Shown: in pieces, positions 52,565 through 60,930 of the stretch
How positions within the stretch are numbered: the first letter of the stretch is position 1
How the letters are laid out: each line of letters opens with the position of its first letter
Source of the DNA: Roseivirga pacifica
GTDB lineage: Bacteria; Bacteroidota; Bacteroidia; Cytophagales; Cyclobacteriaceae
Direction of reading: 5' to 3'
Length of the DNA: 64,000 bases
Assembly (NCBI RefSeq): GCF_900111145.1
Contig: NZ_FOIR01000003.1
Location: 62,001 to 126,000, forward strand
The notes under the pieces: generated by a model
Seen by the model: the letters and a program-made list of their open reading frames with translations, nothing else
Databases searched by the model: none
Told to the model about the DNA's origin: nothing
Made by a program: the position numbers and the translations under genes

Positions 52565-54436
52565 ATGAATTACCTCTCAGTAGAAAATGTCACCAAATCT
52601 TTTGGTGATCGCGCTATCCTTAACAACATCTCATTCGGTGTGGCTCAGGGCCAAAAAGTAGCCTTAGTTGGTGTAAATGGTTCTGGTAAATCTACCCTAC
52701 TCAAGATTCTGATGGACATGGAGCAGCCGGATGCTGGCGAGGTAATCTTCAGAAACGAATTGGTGGTTCGTCACCTGCTACAAAACCCAGAATTCAGCGA
52801 AGGGCAAACCGTGCTCGATGCGGTTTATCTAGACACTGATGAAACCCACCTACTACTGAAGCAATATGAACGTGCTTTGCTAAAAGCGAGTAATGGAGAG
52901 GAAAACCATGAGGAGGTACAGCAACTGATTGAAAAGATAGATGCGGCTGGTGCATGGGACCTTGAAAGCCAAGCCAAACAGATTTTGGGCAAACTGGGCA
53001 TTCATCAAATGGATGCCGATGTATCCAAACTTTCTGGGGGCCAGCAAAAGCGAATCGCCCTGGCTGGGGTGCTTATTCAGAAGCCAGACCTACTTATTCT
53101 GGATGAGCCCACCAACCACCTAGATATTGAGACCATTGAATGGCTGGAAAACTACCTTAGCCAGGCCAATATGGCGCTAATTTTGGTAACGCACGACCGT
53201 TATTTTCTGGAGAAAGTAACTAATGAAATTATTGAGTTGGATGGCGGAAAACTGCACGCCTACAAAGGCAACTACCAGTACTTTTTGGAAAAGAAAGCCG
53301 AGCGAGAAGCCAACGAAGCCACTAACATTGATAAAGCAAAAAACCTTTATAGGAAGGAGCTAGACTGGATAAGGAGGCAACCTAAAGCCCGCGGCACCAA
53401 AGCCAAATACCGTGTTGATGCTTTTAACGACACCAAGGCAAAAGCCTTTAGCGGCTCGCAAACACAAGAGCTAAAACTCAATGCCAAAGCTTCGCGCCAA
53501 GGCAAAAAGATTTTGGAGGTAGAAGCCCTAAGCCATGGATTTGCTGATAAACAGTTGATCCAAAACTTCTCTTACACTTTTCAGAAGCAGGATAAAATTG
53601 GAATTGTTGGCCCCAATGGTAGCGGAAAAACCACATTTATACGGCTGCTTTTAGGCGAACTAGAAGCCAACAGTGGAGAGATAATTAAGGGAGAAACAAC
53701 CAAATTCGGCTATTACAGACAGATTGAACCGAACTTTAACGGTGAACAAACCATTATAGAGTTTGCTAAATCGATAGCCGAAGTTGTGGAAGTTGGCAAA
53801 GGCAAAACCATTGGCGTAAGTCAGTTTCTTACACGTTTTCTCTTTCCTCCCGATGTGCAGTACAAGCCCATTGGCAAACTAAGTGGTGGTGAAAAAAGAA
53901 GGCTTCAGTTACTTCAAATCCTGCTGCAAAGCCCCAACTTTTTAGTGCTCGATGAACCAACCAACGACCTCGACCTAATTACCCTAAACACACTAGAAGA
54001 GTACCTTGAAGCATTTGAAGGCTGCCTAATGATTGTTTCGCACGATCGATATTTCATGGACCGTCTGGTTGAGCACATGTTTATTTTCGATAGCGGCACT
54101 AGTGTAAAAGACTTCCCTGGCAACTACACCGACTTTAGGCAACAACAGCAAGAAGAAAGCAAGCCGACAACTCAGGTTAAAGAAACCGCAAAAAAATCTA
54201 CCCCAAAGGAACAAAAAGAGAAGAAAAAACTTTCTTACAAGGAACAGAGAGAGTTTGACCTGCTGGAAAAGGAGATTCCGAAATTGGAAGAGAAAAAGGC
54301 GGCATTAATTGAAGCCTTGAACACTGCCGATAGTGATCATGAAAAGCTTGCGGCTTTGTCGCAAGAAATTGGTGAAATCACCGACCTTTTGGATGAAAAA
54401 GAAATGCGCTGGCTCGAGCTTTCTGAATTTGCATAA
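52565..54436 (+). CDS. ABC-F family ATP-binding protein (Uup/EttA-like)
   Basis: The start is set at the ATG 52565, just after the promoter box; the open frame runs further upstream through the promoter. The 623-residue protein has two ABC cassettes without membrane segments: Walker A GVNGSGKST and GPNGSGKTT, signatures LSGGQQKRIALAG and LSGGEKRRLQLLQ, Walker B LLILDEPTNHLDI and FLVLDEPTNDLDL. A linker and a Lys/Glu-rich C-terminal coiled coil (KETAKKSTPKEQKEKKK...IPKLEEKKAAL) point to the Uup branch. It acts at the ribosome. Confidence 0.93.
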   Translation: MNYLSVENVTKSFGDRAILNNISFGVAQGQKVALVGVNGSGKSTLLKILMDMEQPDAGEVIFRNELVVRHLLQNPEFSEGQTVLDAVYLDTDETHLLLKQYERALLKASNGEENHEEVQQLIEKIDAAGAWDLESQAKQILGKLGIHQMDADVSKLSGGQQKRIALAGVLIQKPDLLILDEPTNHLDIETIEWLENYLSQANMALILVTHDRYFLEKVTNEIIELDGGKLHAYKGNYQYFLEKKAEREANEATNIDKAKNLYRKELDWIRRQPKARGTKAKYRVDAFNDTKAKAFSGSQTQELKLNAKASRQGKKILEVEALSHGFADKQLIQNFSYTFQKQDKIGIVGPNGSGKTTFIRLLLGELEANSGEIIKGETTKFGYYRQIEPNFNGEQTIIEFAKSIAEVVEVGKGKTIGVSQFLTRFLFPPDVQYKPIGKLSGGEKRRLQLLQILLQSPNFLVLDEPTNDLDLITLNTLEEYLEAFEGCLMIVSHDRYFMDRLVEHMFIFDSGTSVKDFPGNYTDFRQQQQEESKPTTQVKETAKKSTPKEQKEKKKLSYKEQREFDLLEKEIPKLEEKKAALIEALNTADSDHEKLAALSQEIGEITDLLDEKEMRWLELSEFA

Positions 54437-54438
54437 GC

Positions 54439-55356
54439 ATGCCAACAATAGAAGTTGTTAATGATTGCGTAAGCCTAAAAGCTGAGCCTGGAAAAACAAT
54501 ATTAGCCTCCACACTAGATGCTGGCATACCCCATGCCCATGCCTGTGGCGGGCAGGCACTATGCTCTACTTGCCGTATTTATGTAGAAGAAGGCAGCGAA
54601 AACCTCTGCCCTCGCAACGAAAAAGAAACTGCATTGGCCGACCAATTAGGTTTGCTAAATGAGGTAAGGCTGGCCTGCCAAACAACCGTTTCTGGCGATG
54701 TAAAAATTCGCAGGCTGGTACTCGATGAAATTGATGAGGCCATTATTTTACAGCATGGTAAGGCCAGTGCCCCAAGAAGTTTAGGCGTGGAAAAAGATGC
54801 TTCCGTGCTATTTGTTGACATAGCCGATTACACGGCTTTCTCTGAGAAAACACCCGCATACGACATCGTGCACATACTCAACAGGTACTTCCACATTGCA
54901 GGCAACATTATAAAACAGCACAAGGGCAAAATTATCGACTATTATGGCGATGGCTTCTTGGCCATATTTGGCATTGATGACGATCCGAACCATGCCCAAA
55001 ACTTGATGAACGCTGGCTTTGAGCTTTGCGAGGCCATCGACAAATTTGACATTGCCGTTCACGACATCATTAACAACGACTTCAAAATCAGGCTAGGTGC
55101 CCATACTGGCAAAGTAATTTGGGGTACCATAGGCATTGAGGGCATGCAAAAAGAAGCGGCCATTGGCGACACCGTAAACCTTGCCAGCAGAATAGAGCAA
55201 GCCAACAAAACACTCAATACCCGCTTCCTTATCTCATCCGACTTGTTTGAAAAACTAGAAGGTCAATGCCGTTGCCAAGAAAGCTTTGAAATTGAAGCCA
55301 AAGGCAAACGCGAGAAAATCCGTGTGCACTCCGTAAACCGACACTTTGTTGGGTGA
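54439..55356 (+). CDS. [2Fe-2S] ferredoxin fused to a class III nucleotide cyclase domain
   Basis: A 305-residue fusion. Residues 1-95 are a plant-type ferredoxin with four cluster Cys at 36, 42, 45 and 80 (AHACGGQALCSTCRIY, VRLACQT). From about 120 the class III cyclase domain follows: VLFVDIADYTAFSE with metal Asp127, GKIIDYYGDGFLAIFG with Asp171, and IRLGAHTGKVIWGTIG. The expected product is cAMP or cGMP, with the cluster sensing oxidation or electron supply. It begins two bases after the ABC-F stop codon. It has no membrane segment. Confidence 0.9.
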   Translation: MPTIEVVNDCVSLKAEPGKTILASTLDAGIPHAHACGGQALCSTCRIYVEEGSENLCPRNEKETALADQLGLLNEVRLACQTTVSGDVKIRRLVLDEIDEAIILQHGKASAPRSLGVEKDASVLFVDIADYTAFSEKTPAYDIVHILNRYFHIAGNIIKQHKGKIIDYYGDGFLAIFGIDDDPNHAQNLMNAGFELCEAIDKFDIAVHDIINNDFKIRLGAHTGKVIWGTIGIEGMQKEAAIGDTVNLASRIEQANKTLNTRFLISSDLFEKLEGQCRCQESFEIEAKGKREKIRVHSVNRHFVG

Positions 55357-55478
55357 TTGGTGCATTAGGTAATCAGTAAATTGGTTATCGCTAATTCGTT
55401 ATCAGTTTATCGGAAAGCAGTCCTTAGGTTCATGGTTCAAAGTTCATCACTAGGCCACCGCAAAAACCAATTAAACCA

Positions 55479-56230
55479 CGTCATACAGAGCGCAGCGAAG
55501 TATCTCCTGCGGCCTTGCACCTAATTAGGTAATTGGTTGATTAGTGAATTGGTTATCAGTATATCGGTTCATCGGGGAATAGCAATCAGTTCGAAGTTCA
55601 TGTTTTATAAAAGCCCCCATCCAAACCTTCCCCCAAGTGGGAAGGCTTCTGGCCTGTGCTAGACCTAGCCACTCTCCTTTTCTCCTCGACCGTAGCGGAG
55701 AGGCCGAGCAAATGGATTAGTTGATTAGTCACTTGTCATTAATGCTTTAGTTATCTGTTAATCGTAAAACGAGTTCCAAGTTCAATATTCAAAGGCACAG
55801 CTACCGTAACCCCTAACCATAGCACTTCATTCAGAGCGTAGCGATGAATCCCCAACAGCCTTGCACCTGATTAGGTAATTGGTTGATTGGTGAATTGGTT
55901 AAACGGAAAACAGTGTGCTAAACCTAGCCACTCTCCTTTTCTCCTCGACCGTAGCGGAGAGGCCGACCAAATGAATTAGCTGATTAGTCACTTGTCATTA
56001 GTGGATTAGTTATCTGTTAATCGTCAAACAAGTCCAAGCAACAGCTGCCGCAAACCCTAACCATAGCACGTCATTCAGAGCGCAGCGAAGTATCCCCTAC
56101 GGCCTTGCACCTAATTAGGTAATTGGGAAACTGGGGAATTAGTAAAATAGGGTACTAGGCTTGTCCTCTCTCCTTTTCACCCTGAGCGTAGCCGAAAGGT
56201 CGACCAAGTACGTTGGTTCTTTCAAGGTTG
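55479..56230. repeat. Array of alternating intergenic repeat modules (P and Q, three units)
   Basis: Two modules alternate. P (from 55479, 55825 and 56069) holds CATTCAGAGCG-x-AGCGA, then GCCTTGCACCT and TTAGGTAATTGG. Q (from 55665, 55924 and, diverged, 56159) holds CTCTCCTTTTCTCC, CGTAGCGGAGAGG and TGATTAGTCACTTGTCATTA. The order is P-Q-P-Q-P-Q. A palindrome CCTTCCC/GGGAAGG lies at about 55626-55645. The whole interval 55357-56502 has no believable gene; a minus-strand 67-codon ORF at 56139 runs through the repeats and is not supported. Modules of this style are scattered in Bacteroidota genomes as non-coding repeats. Confidence 0.75.
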
Positions 56231-56440
56231 GGCTATTGTAAAAACCCAGCAACTCATAACTTAAACACCTCAACACCTCCCAACACTCTCCCCTTGCAAA
56301 TAAGCCCACAAATCTCTTTCTTGATGCTAGAAAAACACACACGCTCTAATAATGCTCCTGTGCTTTTCTTAAGAACGAAAAACTCTTTTTAGCATACCCA
56401 ATTGGTTGTCTATAAGGAACCTTTCACAGACTATATTAAA

Positions 56441-56482
56441 TATAACCGCCACCACATTGGCGTATAGCTAACGTTAGAGCCA
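56441..56482. repeat. Left boundary of a two-gene segment: hairpin plus 10-bp inverted repeat
   Basis: CGCCA/TGGCG (56447-56461) with flanking TATA pairs makes a bulged hairpin, directly followed by the palindrome CTAACGTTAG (56468-56477). GTTAGAGCCA (56473-56482) is the inverse complement of TGGCTCTAAC at 57342-57351. Confidence 0.55.
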
Positions 56483-56502
56483 ATAACTGCAAACTGGATA
56501 AC

Positions 56503-56904
56503 ATGAACTTTAGGGCATCATTTTGCGATCCATTCAACCCAGAAATCATTGAACTTGGTGAGATCGAACAAAACAAGATTATGGAGAGCTTTGAGAAAAT
56601 TCCGTGGAACGATTTTCTAGACAAGATGAAAACGGTCAACAATAACGAGATTCACTACTCACCATCTCTTGAAGTCGAGAACAAAGAGAACAAGACCGGA
56701 CTCTCTGTTTCTGCGATAGATGGAACTGAATGGTACATTTTCTTCAAAAGACCTAAAATGGTGAAAAAATGGTTCGGGTTGGTCGAAAAGATGGACGACA
56801 ACTACCTAACAGACGTGACCGGACAATCAATTGATGATGTAAGAAACTGCCTAAACGCTCTAATTAATAACGACTTGGATTATCTCGAAAAACATATAGG
56901 ATAA
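56503..56904 (+). CDS. Hypothetical soluble protein
   Basis: A 133-residue protein with no signal peptide or recognised domain. It starts MNFRASFCDPFNPEIIELGE and has a beta-rich centre (LSVSAIDGTEWYIFFKRPKMVKKWFGLVEKMDDNYLTD) and a helical C-terminus. The style is that of single-gene accessory proteins, for example immunity-type or cassette-borne proteins, but that is only a resemblance. It is followed 20 bp later by another small gene, and the pair is bracketed by inverted repeats. Confidence 0.55.
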   Translation: MNFRASFCDPFNPEIIELGEIEQNKIMESFEKIPWNDFLDKMKTVNNNEIHYSPSLEVENKENKTGLSVSAIDGTEWYIFFKRPKMVKKWFGLVEKMDDNYLTDVTGQSIDDVRNCLNALINNDLDYLEKHIG

Positions 56905-56924
56905 ACTGTAAAGCAGACCTCTTT

Positions 56925-57350
56925 ATGAACACACTAACTTTCTGGCAGTATTTCAAACTAAATAAGCGAACAACGCTCTCATGTTTGAAAATCAGTTCAT
57001 TATTATTTGCTGGAATAGCAACAGGGATCTCAATTGCCGTTAAATACTCAAAGAGTGCTGAAGAAGACCCTCTTATTGTTTTTATCGTATGTGAACTCTT
57101 TGGATATGGATTCGCAACATTCATTTTCGTCATTGCTATCATCGAAGGATTTACAAAGGCAAAAGTTGTTCTGGGAAAATTTCACAAGATACCTGAAAGG
57201 GTAAGGAAAGACTATTCGATCGAGTTAATTCAACGTCCTCTGAACCCTAAATATTGGTTTTTGCAGTTTCAGATAGTCCAAGAACGAAATGGAGAGTATT
57301 TCGAACTTGACAAACGAACAAAGAGAGAAATACTCGACAACTGGCTCTAA
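56925..57350 (+). CDS. Hypothetical membrane protein with two helices
   Basis: A 141-residue protein with two hydrophobic segments (about residues 20-40, ISSLLFAGIATGISIAVK, and 48-70, IVFIVCELFGYGFATFIFVIAII) and a basic cytoplasmic C-terminal half (KAKVVLGKFHKIPERVRKDYSIELI). No family recognised. The stop codon lies within the right inverted repeat. With the soluble protein gene just upstream it forms a two-gene unit. Confidence 0.55.
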   Translation: MNTLTFWQYFKLNKRTTLSCLKISSLLFAGIATGISIAVKYSKSAEEDPLIVFIVCELFGYGFATFIFVIAIIEGFTKAKVVLGKFHKIPERVRKDYSIELIQRPLNPKYWFLQFQIVQERNGEYFELDKRTKREILDNWL

Positions 57351-57383
57351 CAGGTACTAAGCCCAATCCGCTACTTAGTTGTT
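57342..57383. repeat. Right boundary of the two-gene segment: inverted repeat plus bulged hairpin
   Basis: TGGCTCTAAC (57342-57351) is the exact inverse complement of 56473-56482. It runs into a hairpin AACA-GGT-ACTAAG / CTTAGT-TGTT with an unpaired GGT bulge. The AAC...GTT ends and bulge recall integron attC sites, but the loop is short and one core box does not match. Confidence 0.45.
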
Positions 57384-57497
57384 CCAAAGGACACTTGGAT
57401 CAGTATTTGAAAGTCTGAGCCTATTGCGCATAGCCAAACCTTTGATTATTTACCCACATCCTTTAAACCTTCTACCCTCAATTCGTTATATTAAAGT

Positions 57498-57728
57498 ATG
57501 GACTCTACTACCTTAATTATTCTGATGGTTTTAATCATGTTGGTTTACACCGTAAGCTTTCTGCAATACATGAAATACCGCAGCCAACGCAAGCGAAATC
57601 AAAGCAGAATATTACAGCTACCATTGTTTATGGCTTTCCTTATTGGCCCGCTACTTTTCTTTATGATCAACAACCGACAGCGCAGAGAGCAGAAAAACTT
57701 TATGGAAGGGAAAAGACGTTTCTCTTAA
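57498..57728 (+). CDS. Small membrane protein
   Basis: A 76-residue protein with two short hydrophobic segments (about residues 5-21, LIILMVLIMLVYTVSFL, and 43-58, LPLFMAFLIGPLLFFMI) separated and ended by Arg/Lys-rich stretches (KYRSQRKRNQSR; NRQRREQKNF). The basic loops should be cytoplasmic. No family assigned. It lies 66 bp before cysE on the same strand but shows no functional link. Confidence 0.6.
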   Translation: MDSTTLIILMVLIMLVYTVSFLQYMKYRSQRKRNQSRILQLPLFMAFLIGPLLFFMINNRQRREQKNFMEGKRRFS

Positions 57729-57793
57729 ATTTTAGGAAACTTCCTTACCACTTCTGCGTGTTCGTAGCTAACTAGCATTCTAACCTCATTTTC

Positions 57794-58630
57794 ATGAATA
57801 AAGCATTTCTTGAAAAACTGTACATCAGGCAGCAAGCCTGCCCTACTTGCCCATCGCCAGAGGTGGTGGCTCATTGGTTTAATGAACTATTGGGTACGCT
57901 TTTCCCTGACTTTTCAAAGCAGCAATTCAATTCGCAAAAAGAGTTTGAACTGCATTTCGAAAAGCTAAAGCTTCAGCTAGATCAGATTCTTTCTCGCAAT
58001 CCGGTAAAGACTGAGGACGACATTGAAGAAATAGCCGATAAATTCTTTGAGGAAGTTCCGGCCATTTACGAACAAATGGAACAGGATGTAACGGCCATGT
58101 TAGAGGGCGACCCTGCCGCAAAAAGCAGAACGGAGGTTATTCGGACTTACCCGGGTTTTATAGCCATTTCTGCACATCGAATTGCCCATGCCTTACAAGG
58201 TTTTGGTGTTCAACTTATTCCCCGCATTATCTCCGAATATGCGCATAGCAAAACGGGTATCGATATTCACCCAGGCGCCAGTATTGGCAACTTCTTCTGT
58301 ATAGACCATGGCACCGGTGTAGTAATTGGTGAAACCACCATTATTGGCGACCATGTAAAGGTTTATCAGGGCGTAACACTTGGCGGACTGAGTGTAGATA
58401 AAAAAGATGCCAAGGTGAAACGCCACCCAACCATTGAGGACAATGTGGTGCTCTACGCTGGTGCTACCATTTTAGGCGGAAAAACCACCATTGGCCACGA
58501 CAGTATTATTGGTGGAAACGTGTGGCTAACCCACAGTGTACCGCCATTTAGCAAAGTGTACTATCAGGCCCAAATGAATAATAGCGAAGGCGAAACAGAT
58601 ACCATTATTTTCAAAGGACATTCCGCATGA
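57794..58630 (+). CDS. cysE: Serine O-acetyltransferase
   Basis: A 278-residue enzyme. An N-terminal helical region is followed by the left-handed beta-helix of hexapeptide repeats (GIDIHPGASIGNFFCIDHGTGVVIGETTIIGDHVKVYQGVTLGGLS...RHPTIEDNVVLYAGATILGGKTTIGHDSIIGGNVWL). It makes O-acetylserine for cysteine synthesis. The ATGA overlap with cysM shows translational coupling. The long N-terminus is typical of the larger SAT class. Confidence 0.93.
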   Translation: MNKAFLEKLYIRQQACPTCPSPEVVAHWFNELLGTLFPDFSKQQFNSQKEFELHFEKLKLQLDQILSRNPVKTEDDIEEIADKFFEEVPAIYEQMEQDVTAMLEGDPAAKSRTEVIRTYPGFIAISAHRIAHALQGFGVQLIPRIISEYAHSKTGIDIHPGASIGNFFCIDHGTGVVIGETTIIGDHVKVYQGVTLGGLSVDKKDAKVKRHPTIEDNVVLYAGATILGGKTTIGHDSIIGGNVWLTHSVPPFSKVYYQAQMNNSEGETDTIIFKGHSA

Positions 58631-59505
58631 ACATAGAACAGTTGATTGGCAATACGCCATTGGTTGAATACAGACACCTGAACACAAACCCAAAAGTTAA
58701 AATTTACGGAAAGCTCGAGGGCAACAACCCTGGCGGAAGTGTAAAAGACCGTGCTGCATACGGTATGATAAAAGGTGCATTAGACCGTGGAGACATAAAA
58801 AAAGGCGATAAACTGGTCGAAGCCACTAGCGGTAATACCGGCATAGCCCTAGCCATGATTGCCAGCATTATGGGGGTTGAAATGACCCTAATTATGCCAG
58901 ACAACTCTACTCGAGAGCGAGTTTTGAGCATGGAAGCATACGGGGCGAAAGTGATCCTTACCCCTGCCAAGCAAACCATAGAGTACAGTCGCACATTGGC
59001 AGAAAAAATGGCTGCAGAAGAAGGCTACTTTATGCTGAATCAGTTTGCCAATGAAGACAATTATGGGCAGCATTATAAAACTACCGGACCCGAGATTTGG
59101 AACGACACCAAAGGCAAAATCACACATTTTGTATCGGCAATGGGTACCACCGGCACCATTATGGGGGTTTCTCGTTACTTGAAAGAACAAAACCCTGACG
59201 TGCAGATTGTGGGCACACAGCCTACCGATGGTTCTAGCATTCCCGGCATCAGGCGCTGGTCACCAGAGTTTCTACCCAAAATATTCGAGCCGCATAGAGT
59301 TGACCGAGTAATAGATGTAAGCCAGGAAGAAGCCACCATAATGACACGAAGAATGGCAAAAGAAGAAGGTATTTTGGCTGGTATGAGCTCTGGTGGTGCA
59401 TTACACGCAGCACTAAAGCTTGCCGAAGAAATTGAAGAAGGAGTTATTGTTCACATTGTTTGCGACCGTGGTGATAGGTATTTGAGCAGCGATTTGTTTG
59501 GTTAA
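58627..59505 (+). CDS. cysM: Cysteine synthase (O-acetylserine sulfhydrylase B type)
   Basis: The 292-residue PLP enzyme has the PLP Lys motif NNPGGSVKDRAAYGM, the substrate loop EATSGNTGIALAM, and MGTTGTIMGVSRYLKEQNPDVQIVGTQP. Features such as RRW and the length fit CysM rather than the longer CysK. It makes cysteine from O-acetylserine and sulfide (or thiosulfate). Encoded directly after cysE with overlap, it completes the two-step pathway. Confidence 0.93.
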   Translation: MNIEQLIGNTPLVEYRHLNTNPKVKIYGKLEGNNPGGSVKDRAAYGMIKGALDRGDIKKGDKLVEATSGNTGIALAMIASIMGVEMTLIMPDNSTRERVLSMEAYGAKVILTPAKQTIEYSRTLAEKMAAEEGYFMLNQFANEDNYGQHYKTTGPEIWNDTKGKITHFVSAMGTTGTIMGVSRYLKEQNPDVQIVGTQPTDGSSIPGIRRWSPEFLPKIFEPHRVDRVIDVSQEEATIMTRRMAKEEGILAGMSSGGALHAALKLAEEIEEGVIVHIVCDRGDRYLSSDLFG

Positions 59506-59509
59506 AGGT

Positions 59510-59785
59510 AGGTATTAGACGTTAGACCATAGATACTAGACATCGAACTCATCCTCGATTGCATCGAGGATGAAGGGAAGGTCGGTTTGTAACCGAAATA
59601 AGACACTGTTCAATCTTGCTCCAAGCCGCTTCTTTAGTTTCAGCATCAAAGATGCCTTTCTCGTCAGTCCTCGTTATAAACGATGACTAGTAAAACTATA
59701 GATTTCAGACGTCTGACTCTAGATTTTAGTCTCATCCTCGATTGCATCGAGGGTGTAAGAACAGTCGGTTTATAACCGACCGACT
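59510..59785. repeat. Two palindromic repeat units
   Basis: Each unit has a TAGAC/TTAGA-rich degenerate head, then a hairpin CATCCTCGAT-TGC-ATCGAGGATG (59550-59572; variant at 59733-59755), then a second palindrome of the type TCGGTT-TnT-AACCGA (about 59584-59598 and 59764-59780). Between the units there is GCATC-AAA-GATGC and TCGTT-ATA-AACGA. The TAGA-rich head also occurs at about 34290-34330. No gene lies in 59506-60017. Confidence 0.65.
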
Positions 59786-59812
59786 TCTAACTCAACATTC
59801 AAGAAGGTCGCA

Positions 59813-59890
59813 ACATCTGTAGCCACTAATTCTCAGCCTTATCCAACAATGCCTTTAGGTACTGCACATTATACTGTACTGTCAATATAA
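59813..59890. repeat. Repeat element Y, left copy
   Basis: The segment starting ACATCTGTAGCCAC and containing TGCCTTTAGGTACTGCA and TCAATATA matches 60931-61019 in order over about 80 bases with scattered differences. It precedes the metallo-beta-lactamase gene. Confidence 0.65.
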
Positions 59891-60017
59891 AGCTGTGTAA
59901 CCCTTTGCTAGGTCCCCTTTCGGTTCCAATAGTTTTTAAGCTAACATTAAAAGCATACTAATCATGGAAGCTGGTTATATTAGTATAGTCTTATATTAAC
60001 GAGGCCACAACCACAAA

Positions 60018-60806
60018 ATGAAGAATAGACTCCTCTCTTTTATATTTCTTTGCTTAACTCTATTTTCTTGCAACCAAGCAAATACAGAAAGCCAAACTGT
60101 TCAGAAAAAAACTCAACCGCTACAGGGAGAATCTGTTGTTTATAAGAGCGAAACACTTTCAGTAGTGAAGTTATCAGACCATACTTACCTACACATTTCT
60201 TACTTGGATACAGAGGCTTTTGGTAAAGTACCCTGTAATGGCATGTTCATCATATATGAAGGTGAAAGTGTAGTTTTCGATACGCCAACTAACTCAGAAA
60301 ATTCTAGAGAACTTATCAGGTTTATAAGTTCGGAATTAAAAAGTAAAATAGTAGCTCTTATTCCTACACACTTCCATGAAGACTGTATAGGAGGCATTGA
60401 TGAATTTGATGCTCACGGCATCACTACATATGCTAGCAAAAGAACTATAACATTATTAAATGACAATAGGTATCAGTTTAACGTGCCTATAAATGCTTTC
60501 AGAGATAGTCTAGAATTGAAGTTAAGTAGCGAGACGGTAGTGACACATTTTTTAGGTGAAGGCCACACTGAAGACAACGTAGTCGGGTATTTTTCAAAGG
60601 ATAAAGTTTTGTTTGGAGGCTGCTTGGTTAAATCGGTTGGTGCTAGCCAAGGAAACTTGGATGACGCAAATGTTGAGCAATGGTCAAAAACCGTTGCCAA
60701 TGTGAAAGCCAAATTCCCCGAGGCAAGTATAGTTATTCCAGGGCATGGAAAAACTGGCAACACGGCTCTTTTAGACTATACCATTAAACTATTCAATGAT
60801 AAATAA
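60018..60806 (+). CDS. Subclass B1-type metallo-beta-lactamase, lipid-anchored
   Basis: A 262-residue lipoprotein (signal MKNRLLSFIFLCLTLFSC, lipobox LFSC, Cys18). All B1 zinc ligands are in place: His118-x-His120-x-Asp122 (THFHEDCIGG), His183 (GEGHTEDN), Cys202 (FGGCLVKS) and His243 (IPGHGKTG). The Cys ligand and GGCxxKS segment set it apart from B3 enzymes and glyoxalase II-like hydrolases. It should hydrolyse beta-lactams, probably including carbapenems, in the periplasm. Lipid anchoring is known for NDM-1 but unusual in this family. It is a single gene between two copies of repeat element Y. Confidence 0.9.
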   Translation: MKNRLLSFIFLCLTLFSCNQANTESQTVQKKTQPLQGESVVYKSETLSVVKLSDHTYLHISYLDTEAFGKVPCNGMFIIYEGESVVFDTPTNSENSRELIRFISSELKSKIVALIPTHFHEDCIGGIDEFDAHGITTYASKRTITLLNDNRYQFNVPINAFRDSLELKLSSETVVTHFLGEGHTEDNVVGYFSKDKVLFGGCLVKSVGASQGNLDDANVEQWSKTVANVKAKFPEASIVIPGHGKTGNTALLDYTIKLFNDK

Positions 60807-60930
60807 AATTGATTTGCCTTGCTTCCATCCTGTTGAGGATGTCCGAATGATTACTCCGCAACCTTCAGGTACCAAGTACAAGTACCGTTATCCATTTTTC
60901 ACTTCTAACACAAGGTCCCAGAGGGACGTT

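Noticed and set aside
55479-56230. Considered as a CRISPR array
   Set aside because: Repeat modules are ~60-100 bp and of two alternating kinds with diverged copies and no uniform spacers; no cas genes are in the window.
56139-56342. 67-codon minus-strand ORF
   Set aside because: It runs through repeat modules and unrelated spacer; no signal, no domain.
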